DNA of 64,000 nt from Actinomadura parmotrematis (GCF_019458805.1 NZ_JAIBOA010000008.1:186001-250000), one strand, 5' to 3'. Numbered from the stretch's first letter, positions 49,679-57,889 are shown. Program-made: numbers and translations. Notes: generated by a model not told the origin, from the letters alone.

Positions 49679-50850
49679 CGGTCGCTCCGCAGGATCAGGG
49701 CCGAGGTGCCGGCGAGGACGTACCCGGGCTGGGCGGTGGACAGGGCGACCTCCGCGCCGGGGACCTGCCGGTCCCCCGCGGTGCCGCGCAGCTGGGCGAC
49801 GGCCTCGGCGATGTGGTTGATGCCGTGCACGTAGCCCTCCGACAGGAAGCCGCCGTGGGTGTTGACCGGCAGCTCGCCGTCCAGGGCGAGCGCGCCCGAC
49901 GCCGCGTAGGGGCCGCCCTCCCCCTTGGCGCAGAACCCGTAGTCCTCCAGCTGCACGACCACCGAGTAGGTGAAGCAGTCGTAGAGCTCGGCGACGTCGA
50001 TGTCGCCCGGACCGACGCCCGCCATCGCGTAGAGGCGCGGCGCGATGCGGGCCGCCTCGGTCACGGTCAGGTCGGTGCCCGACGGGACGCTGCCCGCGCC
50101 GGAGAAGAAGCTGTCGCCGCCGCCCCAGGCCGCGCCGGACACGAGCACGGGCGGTTGCCGCAGGTCGCGGGCGCGCTCGCGGGAGGTGACGACGACGGCG
50201 CAGGCGCCGTCGGTCTCCAGGCAGCAGTCCAGCAGCCGGAGCGGCTCGGCGATCCAGCGCGAGGCCAGGTAGTCGTCCATCGTGATCGGGTCGCGCTTCA
50301 GGGCGCGGGCGTTCTTGACGGCGTTGGCGCGCTGGCCGACCGCGATCGCGCCGAGCTGCTCGTGCGTCGTCCCGTAGGCGTTCATGTGCGCGCGGGCGGA
50401 CATGGCGAACTGCTGCGGCGGCGCGAAGTAGCCGTAGGGCGCCTGGTACTGGACGTCGAACAGCGGCGCCGGGCCGCGCCCCGTCCCGCCCATGCGGAAC
50501 TCCGAGCGGGCGTTGATGGCGCGGTAGCAGACGACCGTCTCGGCGACGCCCGCGGCGACCGCCATCGCGGCCTGCGCGACCACCGAGTGCGAGACGCTGC
50601 CGCCGCCGAACTGGTCGAGGTACCAGCGCACCTCGGGGACGCCGAGCGCGGGCGCGACCACCCACGGCGGGGTGGAGTCGCCGACGCGGTGGGTGGCGAG
50701 GGCGTCCACGTCGTCGACGGTGAGGCCGGCGTCGTCGAGGGCGGCGAGGATCGCGCGCGCCGCGAGGGTGAGCGTGGAGACCCCCGAGTCCTTGCTGAAG
50801 GGGGTGTAGCCGACCCCCGCGATGGCCGTCCGGTCCCGCAGGCCGCTCAC
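49675..50850 (-). CDS. SCPx/Ltp-type thiolase-fold protein (Ltp2-like)
   Basis: About 391 residues. Thiolase fold: TAIAGVGYTPFSKDSG start, CLETDGACAVVV, YDCFTYSVVVQLEDYGFCA, NTHGGFLSEGYVHGINHIAEAV. The usual nucleophilic Cys near residue 90 is missing: the segment reads DQFGGGSVSHSVVAQAAM. Ltp2 steroid aldolase also lacks this Cys and instead uses tyrosines, so a retro-aldolase is plausible. GTG 50850 has GAGGAGGG upstream; the ATG at 50880 sits inside the operator edge and is less likely. DUF35 overlaps its stop. Confidence 0.85.
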   Translation of the reverse strand: MSGLRDRTAIAGVGYTPFSKDSGVSTLTLAARAILAALDDAGLTVDDVDALATHRVGDSTPPWVVAPALGVPEVRWYLDQFGGGSVSHSVVAQAAMAVAAGVAETVVCYRAINARSEFRMGGTGRGPAPLFDVQYQAPYGYFAPPQQFAMSARAHMNAYGTTHEQLGAIAVGQRANAVKNARALKRDPITMDDYLASRWIAEPLRLLDCCLETDGACAVVVTSRERARDLRQPPVLVSGAAWGGGDSFFSGAGSVPSGTDLTVTEAARIAPRLYAMAGVGPGDIDVAELYDCFTYSVVVQLEDYGFCAKGEGGPYAASGALALDGELPVNTHGGFLSEGYVHGINHIAEAVAQLRGTAGDRQVPGAEVALSTAQPGYVLAGTSALILRSDR

Positions 50851-50880
50851 GCGCCCTCCTCGCTGTCCGGGCCCGCTCAT

Positions 50881-50931
50881 CCAAGCAAGCGCTTGGCCGC
50901 AAGCCTAGGCGGGCGCCGCCGGCGCCGTCAA
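50881..50931 (-). promoter_or_regulatory. Promoter plus KstR2-like operator of the thiolase-DUF35 operon
   Basis: Minus strand: TTGACG (50926-50931), 18 bases, TAGGCT (50902-50907), then the palindrome CCAAGCAAGCGCTTGG read across 50881-50896, five bases after the -10. It covers the expected transcription start. Core CAAG-CG-CTTG is perfect. Confidence 0.75.
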
Positions 50932-51090
50932 CGCCGCGCACAGGCGCCCCCGGGCGGCCGCCCTCCGCCCATGGACGGAGGGCGGGACCGGACTTTGGAC
51001 CGAGATCGCGGCATTTCCCACCACTCGGGTAAGCAACCGCCCGGCCAGGGTGTTGAGATGACAGACGGGCACGGGCGGCCGGACCGCGGC

Positions 51091-51136
51091 TTGACACCCC
51101 CTCCGGGGCCGCCCTATCGTCCAAGCAAGCGCTTGG
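51091..51136 (+). promoter_or_regulatory. Promoter plus KstR2-like operator of the flavin reductase
   Basis: TTGACA (51091-51096), 18 bases, TATCGT (51115-51120), then CCAAGCAAGCGCTTGG (51121-51136) directly after. This is the strongest promoter in the window by match. The region 50932-51090 between the two divergent promoters contains no gene. Confidence 0.8.
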
Positions 51137-51157
51137 CTAAGAGAAGGGACAGGGTCC

Positions 51158-51763
51158 ATGGCCCACGGTGCGACCGCAGCCGCGGCGGCGAGCGTCCCGA
51201 CCGAGCCGCCCCCCGGCCGGCACGTCAGAAGAGGACGCCGCATGCACGGATCGCCGAACGGTTCGGCAGCAACCCCGGTGACCGACATCGACGGCGCCCG
51301 GTTCCGCTCGGTGCTCGGCCGGTTCGCCACCGGCGTCGTCGCCATCACCGGCATCGACGGCGCCACCGGGCGCCCGACCGGGCTGGCCGCCAACTCCTTC
51401 ACCTCGGTCTCGCTGGAGCCCCCGCTCGTGGCGTTCTGCGTGGCGCACACCAGCAGCACCTGGCCGCTCCTCCGCGAGGCGGGCCGGCTCTGCATCAACA
51501 TCCTGAGCGAGCCGCAGCTCCAGGTCTGCAAGCAGCTGGCGATCAAGGGCGGCGACAAGTTCGCCGACATCGCCTGGAGCGGCTCGCCGGGCGGCTCCCC
51601 CGTGCTGGAGGGCGCGCTCGCCTGGATCGAGGTCTCGGTCGAGCAGGAGCACGTCGCCGGCGACCACGTCATCGTCGTCGCGCGCGTGCACGACCTGGAC
51701 AAGCACCACGAGGGCGAGCCGCTGCTGTTCTACCAGGGCGGCTACGGCCGCTTCGAGACCTGA
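51158..51763 (+). CDS. Flavin reductase domain protein (HsaB/HpaC-like)
   Basis: 201 residues from ATG 51158; an alternative ATG at 51242 with AGAGGA upstream gives 173 and drops a poorly conserved Ala/Pro-rich leader. Core: FRSVLGRFATGVVAITGID, GLAANSFTSVSLEPPLVAFC, WPLLREAGRLCINILSEPQL and LLFYQGGYGRF. It should reduce FMN or FAD with NAD(P)H for a partner monooxygenase. The shared operator points to the LLM protein at 44762. It converges with the ROK gene 20 bases downstream. Confidence 0.88.
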   Translation: MAHGATAAAAASVPTEPPPGRHVRRGRRMHGSPNGSAATPVTDIDGARFRSVLGRFATGVVAITGIDGATGRPTGLAANSFTSVSLEPPLVAFCVAHTSSTWPLLREAGRLCINILSEPQLQVCKQLAIKGGDKFADIAWSGSPGGSPVLEGALAWIEVSVEQEHVAGDHVIVVARVHDLDKHHEGEPLLFYQGGYGRFET

Positions 51764-51782
51764 CGCCCCGCCCCGCCGGGCC

Positions 51783-53024
51783 TCAGCCGGTGACGATCTC
51801 GGCGGGCTCGGCCGGGTCGCGCAGCCGCGCGAGCACCTGGACGGGGTCGGCGAGCACCTCGGCGAACGCGAACTCGGCCGCGCCGACGAGCGTGGCGTCG
51901 TCGCCGAGCTCGGCGGTGCGCAGCCGGACCCGCTCGCGGGGCGCGGCGAGCGCGCCGGTCGCGAGCACGCTGCGGACCTGCGCCGCCGACCCGAGGTAGA
52001 CGTCGCGCAGCGTCCCCCCGAAGATCACCATGCCGGGGTTGAAGACGTTGACGAGGTTGGCGACCCCGAACCCGAGCCAGGTCCCCACCCGGTGCAGCGC
52101 GTCGCGGGCGACGATGTCGCCGCGGTCGGCGGCGTCCACCACCGCGCGCACCGCGTCCCGCCCGACCGGCCGGTCCGGCGCGTCCCGGCCGGCGTGCGCG
52201 AGCAGCGTCGCCTCCCCGACCTCGGTCTCGAAGCAGCCGTGCGAGCCGCAGCCGCAGGCGCGGCCGCCGGGGTTCACCACCATGTGGCCGATCTCGCCGC
52301 CGTAGCCGTCGGCGCCGCCGAGCAGCGTGCCGCCGACGATGATGCCGCCGCCGACGCCGACGTCGCCGTGCAGGTAGATGAGGTCGTCGCAGCCGACGCC
52401 GGCGCCGCGCTCGTGCTCGGCGAGGGCGCCGAGGTTGGCGTCGTTGCAGACCGCGACCGGGACGCCGAGGCCGAGCCGGCGGGCGAGGGCGTCGCCGAGC
52501 TGCAGGTCGCCGACGTCCAGGTTCGGCCCGAACATGATCATGTCGTCGGAGCGGCGGACGATGCCGGGGAAGGCGAGCGCGGCGCCGACGCACACCGCGT
52601 CCCGGCCGGCCTTGCGGACGAGCGCGCGGGCCGCGCCGGCGAGCGCGCCGATGAGGTCGGCGGGGTCGAGCAGGCCGCGCGGCCGGGCGGTCTCGCGCCG
52701 GTCCAGGATCGTTCCACCGAGGCCGACCCGCGCGACGGCGAGCCGGTCGACGGCGATGTCGAAGGCGAGCACGTAGACGCGGGTGGACTCCGGGCGCACC
52801 ACCAGGGAGGGCCGCCCGGCGCGGCGCCCGGGGCGGCGCGGCAGCTCCTCGCGGACGAGGCCCGCGGCGGTGAGGTCGGTGGTCAGCGCCATGATGGTGC
52901 TGCGGTTCAGGCCGAGCGACTCGGCGAGCACGGCGCGCGAGGCGGGGCCGCGCAGGTGCACGAACCGCAGCAGCGTGCCGAGGTTGTGCCGCCTGATCTC
53001 CTCCTGGGACGGGCCGGCCTTCAT
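51783..53024 (-). CDS. ROK-family transcriptional repressor
   Basis: 413 residues: N-terminal winged HTH (RRHNLGTLLRFVHLRGPASR, LAESLGLNRSTIMALTTDL), then ROK domain with VYVLAFDIAVDRLAVARVG, NDANLGALAEHERG (catalytic-type Asp), ILYLHGDVGVGGGI-like sequence and the zinc site CGCGSHGCFET. XylR/NagC-type regulators sense a sugar or sugar phosphate. The ATG at 53024 overlaps the ATPase stop (ATGA). It probably controls the adjacent sugar transporter. Confidence 0.9.
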   Translation of the reverse strand: MKAGPSQEEIRRHNLGTLLRFVHLRGPASRAVLAESLGLNRSTIMALTTDLTAAGLVREELPRRPGRRAGRPSLVVRPESTRVYVLAFDIAVDRLAVARVGLGGTILDRRETARPRGLLDPADLIGALAGAARALVRKAGRDAVCVGAALAFPGIVRRSDDMIMFGPNLDVGDLQLGDALARRLGLGVPVAVCNDANLGALAEHERGAGVGCDDLIYLHGDVGVGGGIIVGGTLLGGADGYGGEIGHMVVNPGGRACGCGSHGCFETEVGEATLLAHAGRDAPDRPVGRDAVRAVVDAADRGDIVARDALHRVGTWLGFGVANLVNVFNPGMVIFGGTLRDVYLGSAAQVRSVLATGALAAPRERVRLRTAELGDDATLVGAAEFAFAEVLADPVQVLARLRDPAEPAEIVTG

Positions 53025-53773
53025 ACCGCGAGCCCCAGGTCCCCGCTCCGCCCGGAGGTGATCAGCTCGACGACCTGGCGGTGGGTGACGTCGGCGGTGC
53101 GCACCTGCGCCGCCATGCGGCCGAGGTAGAGCGCGGCGATCTGGTCGGAGACGGCGAACACGTCGTTCATGTTGTGCGAGATCAGGATGACCGCCAGGCC
53201 CTTGTCGGCCAGCCGGCGGACGATCTCCAGCACCTGCTGGGTCTGCGCGACGCCGAGCGCGGCGGCGGGCTCGTCCAGCACCACCACGCGGCTGTCCCAG
53301 AGGACCGCGCGGGCGATCGCGACGGTCTGCCGCTGGCCGCCCGACAGGTCGCTGACGCGGCGGCGGACCGACCCGATGGTGCGGACCGACAGCCGCGACA
53401 GGACCCGGATGGCCTCGTCCTCCATCGCCGCCTCGTCGAGCGCCACGCCGAGGCGCCGCTCGCGGCCGAGGAACATGTTCTCGACGATGTCGAGGTTCTC
53501 GCACAGGGCGAGGTCCTGGTGGACGACCTCGATGCCGAGCGCGGCGGCCTCGCGGGGGCTGCCGAGCCGCACCGGGCGGCCGTCGAACCGGTACTCGCCG
53601 GCGTCGGGGGCGTGCACGCCGCCGACGCACTTGACGAGGGTGGTCTTGCCCGCGCCGTTGTCGCCGACGAGGGCGGTGACCTCGCCCGCCCGCGCGGTGA
53701 AGTCGACGTCGTGCAGCACCTGCACCGGACCGAAGCGCTTGCTCACGCCGCGCAGGGTCACCAGGGGGGTCAC
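53021..53773 (-). CDS. Sugar ABC transporter ATPase, second paralogue
   Basis: 250 residues, a single ABC domain of the FrcA/RbsA-like family: Walker A GDNGAGKTTLVK, Q loop VVHQDLALCENLDIV, signature LSGGQRQTVAIA, Walker B VVVLDEPAAALG, His in ISHNMNDV. It closely resembles the ATPase at 55179, with AAALGVAQT in place of TAALGVAQT. GTG 53773 has TAGCGT seven bases upstream and a terminator lies before it, so it forms its own unit with the ROK gene. Confidence 0.9.
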   Translation of the reverse strand: MTPLVTLRGVSKRFGPVQVLHDVDFTARAGEVTALVGDNGAGKTTLVKCVGGVHAPDAGEYRFDGRPVRLGSPREAAALGIEVVHQDLALCENLDIVENMFLGRERRLGVALDEAAMEDEAIRVLSRLSVRTIGSVRRRVSDLSGGQRQTVAIARAVLWDSRVVVLDEPAAALGVAQTQQVLEIVRRLADKGLAVILISHNMNDVFAVSDQIAALYLGRMAAQVRTADVTHRQVVELITSGRSGDLGLAV

Positions 53774-53780
53774 CGCGCCG

Positions 53781-53786
53781 ACGCTA
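53781..53786 (-). promoter_or_regulatory. TAGCGT -10 box of the second ATPase-ROK unit
   Basis: Minus-strand TAGCGT, seven bases before GTG 53773. It gives the second ATPase and ROK gene a promoter downstream of the permease terminator. Confidence 0.5.
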
Positions 53787-53834
53787 GCAGCCTTTCCCGG
53801 CACTTCCGGCCTTCCAGGCGTTCCGGGCGCCGGA

Positions 53835-53864
53835 ACCGGGGGGCCGTGCACGCGGCCCCCCGGT
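53835..53864 (-). terminator. 12-bp stem terminator after the permease
   Basis: ACCGGGGGGCCG pairs with CGGCCCCCCGGT across TGCACG, 13 bases beyond the permease stop. It separates the permease from the downstream ATPase-ROK pair. Confidence 0.75.
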
Positions 53865-53877
53865 CCGGACGGCCGGA

Positions 53878-55164
53878 TCATCTCCCCGTGGCGGAGCGCC
53901 GGCGGCTCGCGATCGCGTCGATGCTGGCCGCGAGGAGGAGCACGCCACCGGTGATGAGATAGTTGGCGTACGCCTTGGTGCCGAGCAGGCCGAGGCCGTT
54001 GTCGATGACGGCGATGACCAGGCCGCCCAGGATGGCGTCGCGGGCCCGGCCGCGGCCGCCGAACAGGCTGGTGCCGCCGATGACCGCGGCGCCGACGCCG
54101 AGCAGCAGGGTGTTGCCGCCGCCGGAGCCGGGCGCCACCGAGTTCAGCCGGGAGGCCAGCACGATGCCGCTGATCGCGGCGAGCGTGGAGCCGATCACGA
54201 ACACCGACATGCGGATCCGGTTGACGTTGATGCCCGCGCGGCGGGCCGCCTCGGCGTTGCCGCCGACGGCGTACACGTGCCGGCCGTAGGAGGTGCGGCC
54301 GAGCACGAACGTCGCGATGATCAGCAGCACCGCGACGAGCGGGACGCCCCACGGCACGCCGGCCAGGGTGATGAGCGGGCTCGGCGCGCGGTCGCGGCTC
54401 AGCAGGAAGGTGCCGAGCAGCAGCACGACGGCGACGACCGCGACGCGCGCGGCGATCAGCTGCACGGGCTTGGCGTGCAGGCCGCGGCTGTGCTGGCGGT
54501 ACCAGCGCAGGAACTGCGAGACGCCGTACCCGAGGGCGGTGACGACCGCGAGCGTCCAGCCGAGCCAGATCGGCATGTTCTTGTTGGCGATGGCGACGAT
54601 GACGTCGTCGCGCACCGGGACGGTGCCGCCCTCGCCGATCAGCTTCAGGGTGACGCCCTGCAGGCCGAGGAAGAGCGCGAGGGTCACCACGAAGCTCGGT
54701 ATGCGCACCCAGGCGACCAGCCAGCCGATCACGCTGCCGATGACGACGCCGGTCACGACGGCGGCGAGGACCGCCACGTACCAGGGCTGCCCGCTGTCGG
54801 TGATGAGCTTGGCCATCACCGCGCCGCAGACGCCGCTCGCGACGCCGGCCGACAGGTCGATCTCGCCGAGCAGCAGCACGAAGACCAGGCCGAGGGCGAG
54901 GATCGTGTAGGGCAGCGCCTGGATGAACAGGTTGGCGATGTTGCCCTTGCTGAGGAAGGTGTCCGGCCGCAGCGCGGTGAACAGGACGACGAGCCCGACC
55001 AGGCCGAGGATCGCGGGGATCGCCCCGAGGTCGCCCGAGCGCACCCGCGTCCAGTAGTCGGCGACGGCCGAGCCCACGTCGTGCTCGCGCTTGTCGGCGG
55101 CGAAGTCGGTTTCCGCCAGCTTCACGGCGGTCTGCTTTCCCTTGGGGATGTCGTCGGTGGACAT
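53878..55164 (-). CDS. Sugar ABC transporter permease (XylH/RbsC type)
   Basis: 428 residues with about ten to eleven membrane spans. Family motifs: LLLGEIDLSAGVASGVCGAVMA, IPSFVVTLALFLGLQGV, VYAVGGNAEAARRAGINV and GTSLFGGRGRARDAILGGLV. It follows the first ATPase. ATG 55164 has GGGGGA seven bases upstream; ATG 55179 overlaps the ATPase stop and is possible. XylH-type permeases have this larger size and the long middle loop. Confidence 0.92.
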   Translation of the reverse strand: MSTDDIPKGKQTAVKLAETDFAADKREHDVGSAVADYWTRVRSGDLGAIPAILGLVGLVVLFTALRPDTFLSKGNIANLFIQALPYTILALGLVFVLLLGEIDLSAGVASGVCGAVMAKLITDSGQPWYVAVLAAVVTGVVIGSVIGWLVAWVRIPSFVVTLALFLGLQGVTLKLIGEGGTVPVRDDVIVAIANKNMPIWLGWTLAVVTALGYGVSQFLRWYRQHSRGLHAKPVQLIAARVAVVAVVLLLGTFLLSRDRAPSPLITLAGVPWGVPLVAVLLIIATFVLGRTSYGRHVYAVGGNAEAARRAGINVNRIRMSVFVIGSTLAAISGIVLASRLNSVAPGSGGGNTLLLGVGAAVIGGTSLFGGRGRARDAILGGLVIAVIDNGLGLLGTKAYANYLITGGVLLLAASIDAIASRRRSATGR

Positions 55165-55178
55165 CGAGGAGTCCCCCA

Positions 55179-55964
55179 TCAGATGGTCTCTGCTGCGGTC
55201 GCCGGCGCGAGCCCGAGGTCGCCCGAGCGGCCGGCGGTGATGAGCTCCACGACCTGGCCGTGGGTGACGTCCGCGCGCTCGACCTGGGCGGCGACGCGCC
55301 CGAGGTACAGCGCGGTGATGCGGTCGGCGACCTCGAACACGTCGTTCATGTTGTGCGAGATCAGGATGACCGCGTGGCCGGTGTCGGCGAGGCGGCGGAC
55401 GAGGTCGAGCACCTGGCGGGTCTGCGCGACGCCGAGCGCGGCGGTCGGCTCGTCCAGGATGACGACCTTGGAGTCCCACAGCGCGGCCTTGGCGATGGCC
55501 ACGGTCTGGCGCTGGCCGCCGGACAGGCTGGCGACCTGCTGGCGGACGGACTTGACGGTGCGGACGGACAGCCGCGCGAGGGTCTCCCGCGCCGCCTCCT
55601 CCATGGAGTCCTCGTCGAGGACGAGCCCGCGCTTCCGCTCGCGCCCGAGGAACATGTTCTGGACGATGTCCAGGTTGTCGGCGAGGGCGAGGTCCTGGTA
55701 GACGACCTCGATGCCGAGGGCCGCGGCGTCGCGCGGGCTGCCGATCTGCACCTGGCGGCCGTCGAACTCGATCGAGCCGGAGTCGATCGGGTGGATGCCC
55801 GCGATGCACTTGATGAGGGTGGACTTGCCGGCGCCGTTGTCGCCGACCAGGGCCATCACCTCCCCCTGGCGCAGGGTGAAGTCCACGTCGTGCAGGACGT
55901 GGACCGGACCGAAGCTCTTGTTGAGCCCGGCCAGGCGCAGGACGGGTTCACCGTTTTCTGCCAC
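55179..55964 (-). CDS. Sugar ABC transporter ATPase, first paralogue
   Basis: 261 residues: Walker A GDNGAGKSTLIK, Q loop VVYQDLALADNLDIV, signature LSGGQRQTVAIA, Walker B VVILDEPTAALG, His in ISHNMNDV. A single ATPase domain, unlike the fused two-domain RbsA/XylG, so a homodimer or a heterodimer with the second paralogue is expected. GTG 55964 with GGAAGGA upstream. It follows the binding-protein gene across a strong hairpin. Confidence 0.93.
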   Translation of the reverse strand: MAENGEPVLRLAGLNKSFGPVHVLHDVDFTLRQGEVMALVGDNGAGKSTLIKCIAGIHPIDSGSIEFDGRQVQIGSPRDAAALGIEVVYQDLALADNLDIVQNMFLGRERKRGLVLDEDSMEEAARETLARLSVRTVKSVRQQVASLSGGQRQTVAIAKAALWDSKVVILDEPTAALGVAQTRQVLDLVRRLADTGHAVILISHNMNDVFEVADRITALYLGRVAAQVERADVTHGQVVELITAGRSGDLGLAPATAAETI

Positions 55965-55990
55965 TTGCGTTCCTTCCGGGAGCCGCGGCC

Positions 55991-56027
55991 CGCGGCGGGC
56001 GCCCCCTTGCGAGGGGCGCCCGCCGCG
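55991..56027 (-). terminator. 15-bp hairpin between binding protein and ATPase
   Basis: CGCGGCGGGCGCCCC pairs with GGGGCGCCCGCCGCG across a 7-base loop. Such hairpins after binding-protein genes commonly cut readthrough and stabilise the upstream message so that the binding protein is made in excess. Confidence 0.75.
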
Positions 56028-56065
56028 AGGGTCAGCGGGGGTTCGTCACCGAGGACCGGTGTCCG

Positions 56066-57148
56066 CTACTTGATGCCGGCGGCGGAGCACTTGGCCGCGT
56101 AGGCGCCCTTGCAGAGGTCGTCCTTCTTCACGAAGCCGTCGTCGACGACCTTGGAGACGTTGTCCTTGAAGACCGCGATCGGGTCGAGCAGCACCGAGGG
56201 GACGTCGCGCTTGCCGGTCGCGTCGTTGGTGGTGCCGTTGGTCTCGCCCTTCTGGCCCTTCAGCACGTCCACCGCGAGCTTGGCGACCGCGTCGGCCTCC
56301 AGCTTCACCGGCTTGTAGACGGTCATGCACTGGGTGCCGTCGAGGATGTTCTGCAGGCCCTCGATGGTGGCGTCCTGCCCGGTGACGGGGATCTTGCCGG
56401 CCAGGCTGTTCTTCTTCAGCACCGAGATCGCGGCGTTGCCGAGGCCGTCGTTGGCGGCCAGCACACCGTCGATCTTGTTCTTCTGCTGGGTGAGCATCTG
56501 CTCGAAGATCGTGGCGCCCTTCTGGTTGTCCCAGTCCGGCACCGCCTGCTCGGCGACCTTCTTGTACTTGGTGACGCCGTCCAGCACGCTGTGCGCGCCC
56601 TTGGCGAACAGGGTCGCGTTGTTGTCGGTCGGGGCGCCGTTCAGGTAGACGATGTTGGCGTCCTTGTCGCCCAGGCACTTCTGCAGGCCCTTGCCGAGCT
56701 CCTGGCCGACCTTGGTGTTGTCGAACGAGACGTAGTAGTCCGACACGCCGCCGAGGGTGAGGCGGTCGTAGTCGATCGTCTTGACGCCCTGGGACTGCGC
56801 CTTGCGCTGCACGGCGGCGGCCGAGTCCGAGTCCAGGCCGTCCACGATCAGCACGGTGGCGCCACCGGTGATCATCTGGTCGGCGATGGTCTGGAACCGC
56901 TGGGTGTCGCCCTCGGCGTTCTGGATGTCGTACTGGACGCCGGCGGCCTTGAACGCCTGCTCCAGGTACGGGCGGTCGAAGCTCTCGTAGCGGACCGAGG
57001 ACTTGGTGTCGGGCAGGATCACGCCGACCTTGCCCTTGGCGGCACCGGCGCCGCCCTTGTCGTCGTCCTTCTTGTCGTCGCCGCAGGCGGTGAGCGTCAG
57101 AGCGGCGGCCGCCGCCACGGCGGTGAGGCCGAGGATCCCCTTGCGCAT
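56066..57148 (-). CDS. Sugar ABC transporter substrate-binding lipoprotein (XylF-like)
   Basis: 360 residues. Signal with lipobox LTAC (Cys about 22), then Asp/Lys-rich linker and periplasmic-binding type I fold: KVGVILPDTKSSVRYESFD, DRLTLGGVSDYYVSFDN, IVYLNGAPTDNNATLFAKGA, VLAANDGLGNAAI and VTGQDATIEGLQNILDG. These match D-xylose-binding XylF. ATG 57148 with AAAGGA upstream. Confidence 0.92.
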   Translation of the reverse strand: MRKGILGLTAVAAAAALTLTACGDDKKDDDKGGAGAAKGKVGVILPDTKSSVRYESFDRPYLEQAFKAAGVQYDIQNAEGDTQRFQTIADQMITGGATVLIVDGLDSDSAAAVQRKAQSQGVKTIDYDRLTLGGVSDYYVSFDNTKVGQELGKGLQKCLGDKDANIVYLNGAPTDNNATLFAKGAHSVLDGVTKYKKVAEQAVPDWDNQKGATIFEQMLTQQKNKIDGVLAANDGLGNAAISVLKKNSLAGKIPVTGQDATIEGLQNILDGTQCMTVYKPVKLEADAVAKLAVDVLKGQKGETNGTTNDATGKRDVPSVLLDPIAVFKDNVSKVVDDGFVKKDDLCKGAYAAKCSAAGIK

Positions 57149-57227
57149 GGCCGGGTCCTTTCAGAGGGGTGGGGGTCGCCGGTGAGCAAGGTCACAAGTT
57201 CATCGGCGTGAATGTTGTGTCCCGCAA

Positions 57228-57292
57228 CTTATGTCGGCTTTGCCCCTTACGCCAACCCCTCGGGGCGTCCTATTTGTTGTGAGCGGTAACAA
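57228..57292 (-). promoter_or_regulatory. Sugar operon promoter region with lac-operator-like site
   Basis: Minus strand TTGGCG (57250-57255), 16 bases, CATAAG (57228-57233) is a possible promoter for the binding-protein gene. At 57277-57292 the plus strand reads TTGTGAGCGGTAACAA, a LacI/GalR-type palindrome with central CG and TTGT/ACAA ends. No LacI gene is present nearby. The rest of 57149-57592 (444 bases) holds no gene that I can support. Confidence 0.5.
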
Positions 57293-57592
57293 TCCAGTAA
57301 CACGCCCTTCACCTGCGCGAAGGCTGCGGGAGGTAGGGAGTTAGCTTCCGCCCTTAGCGGGTAGGGCGACCCGCGTTCCGCGGCGTTCGCCGCCGGTCCA
57401 TATGTTCGTGCTCTCAACAATCCCGGCCCGCGCCGGGCGACGGCGGCGGCGCAGCGCCCTTGACGGGGCGGCGCGGCGGCCTGTAGCGGCGCGGGGCGTG
57501 CCGGGGGCAAGGCGGCACGATCGCGCGGACGCCCGCCGGGTGTGCCGGGGCGCGTCCGCGCGACCACGCCGTACCTCAGTCCGGACGGCCGC

Positions 57593-57889
57593 TCAGTTCG
57601 CGGCCAGCACCCTCGCGACCCGGTCGGCCGCGACGGTGACCTCGGCGGCGGGCGCGATCCGCTCGGCCCACGACCACCAGTACCACCACCCGTCCGCGCC
57701 CTCCTCGACCAGGATGTTCTCCGCGAGGGCGGACGCTTCGGGGTTCATCACATGCAGGCTGGGCGCCTGGCCGCTGGGCAGGGTGACGCGCACCCGCATC
57801 CCCAGCGCGACCAGCGCGGCGCCGAGCTCCTCCAGATATTCGAGCCGCGACCTGGCGGGCGCGGCCGTTCCCGTATCGTCAGGCGTCAT
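57593..57889 (-). CDS. Hypothetical small protein
   Basis: 98 residues with RLEYLEELGAALVALGMRVR, VTLPSGQAPSLHVMNPEASA, ILVEEGADGWWYWWSWAERI and EVTVAADRVARVLAAN. The tryptophan-rich strand recalls the other small proteins here (7715, 63178). TTGGAG lies nine bases before ATG 57889. No known motif. Confidence 0.6.
   Translation of the reverse strand: MTPDDTGTAAPARSRLEYLEELGAALVALGMRVRVTLPSGQAPSLHVMNPEASALAENILVEEGADGWWYWWSWAERIAPAAEVTVAADRVARVLAAN

Noticed and set aside
53733..53744. AGCAAGCGCTTC resembling the KstR2-like operator
   Set aside because: It lies inside the ATPase gene (SKRFG codons) and lacks the symmetric end.
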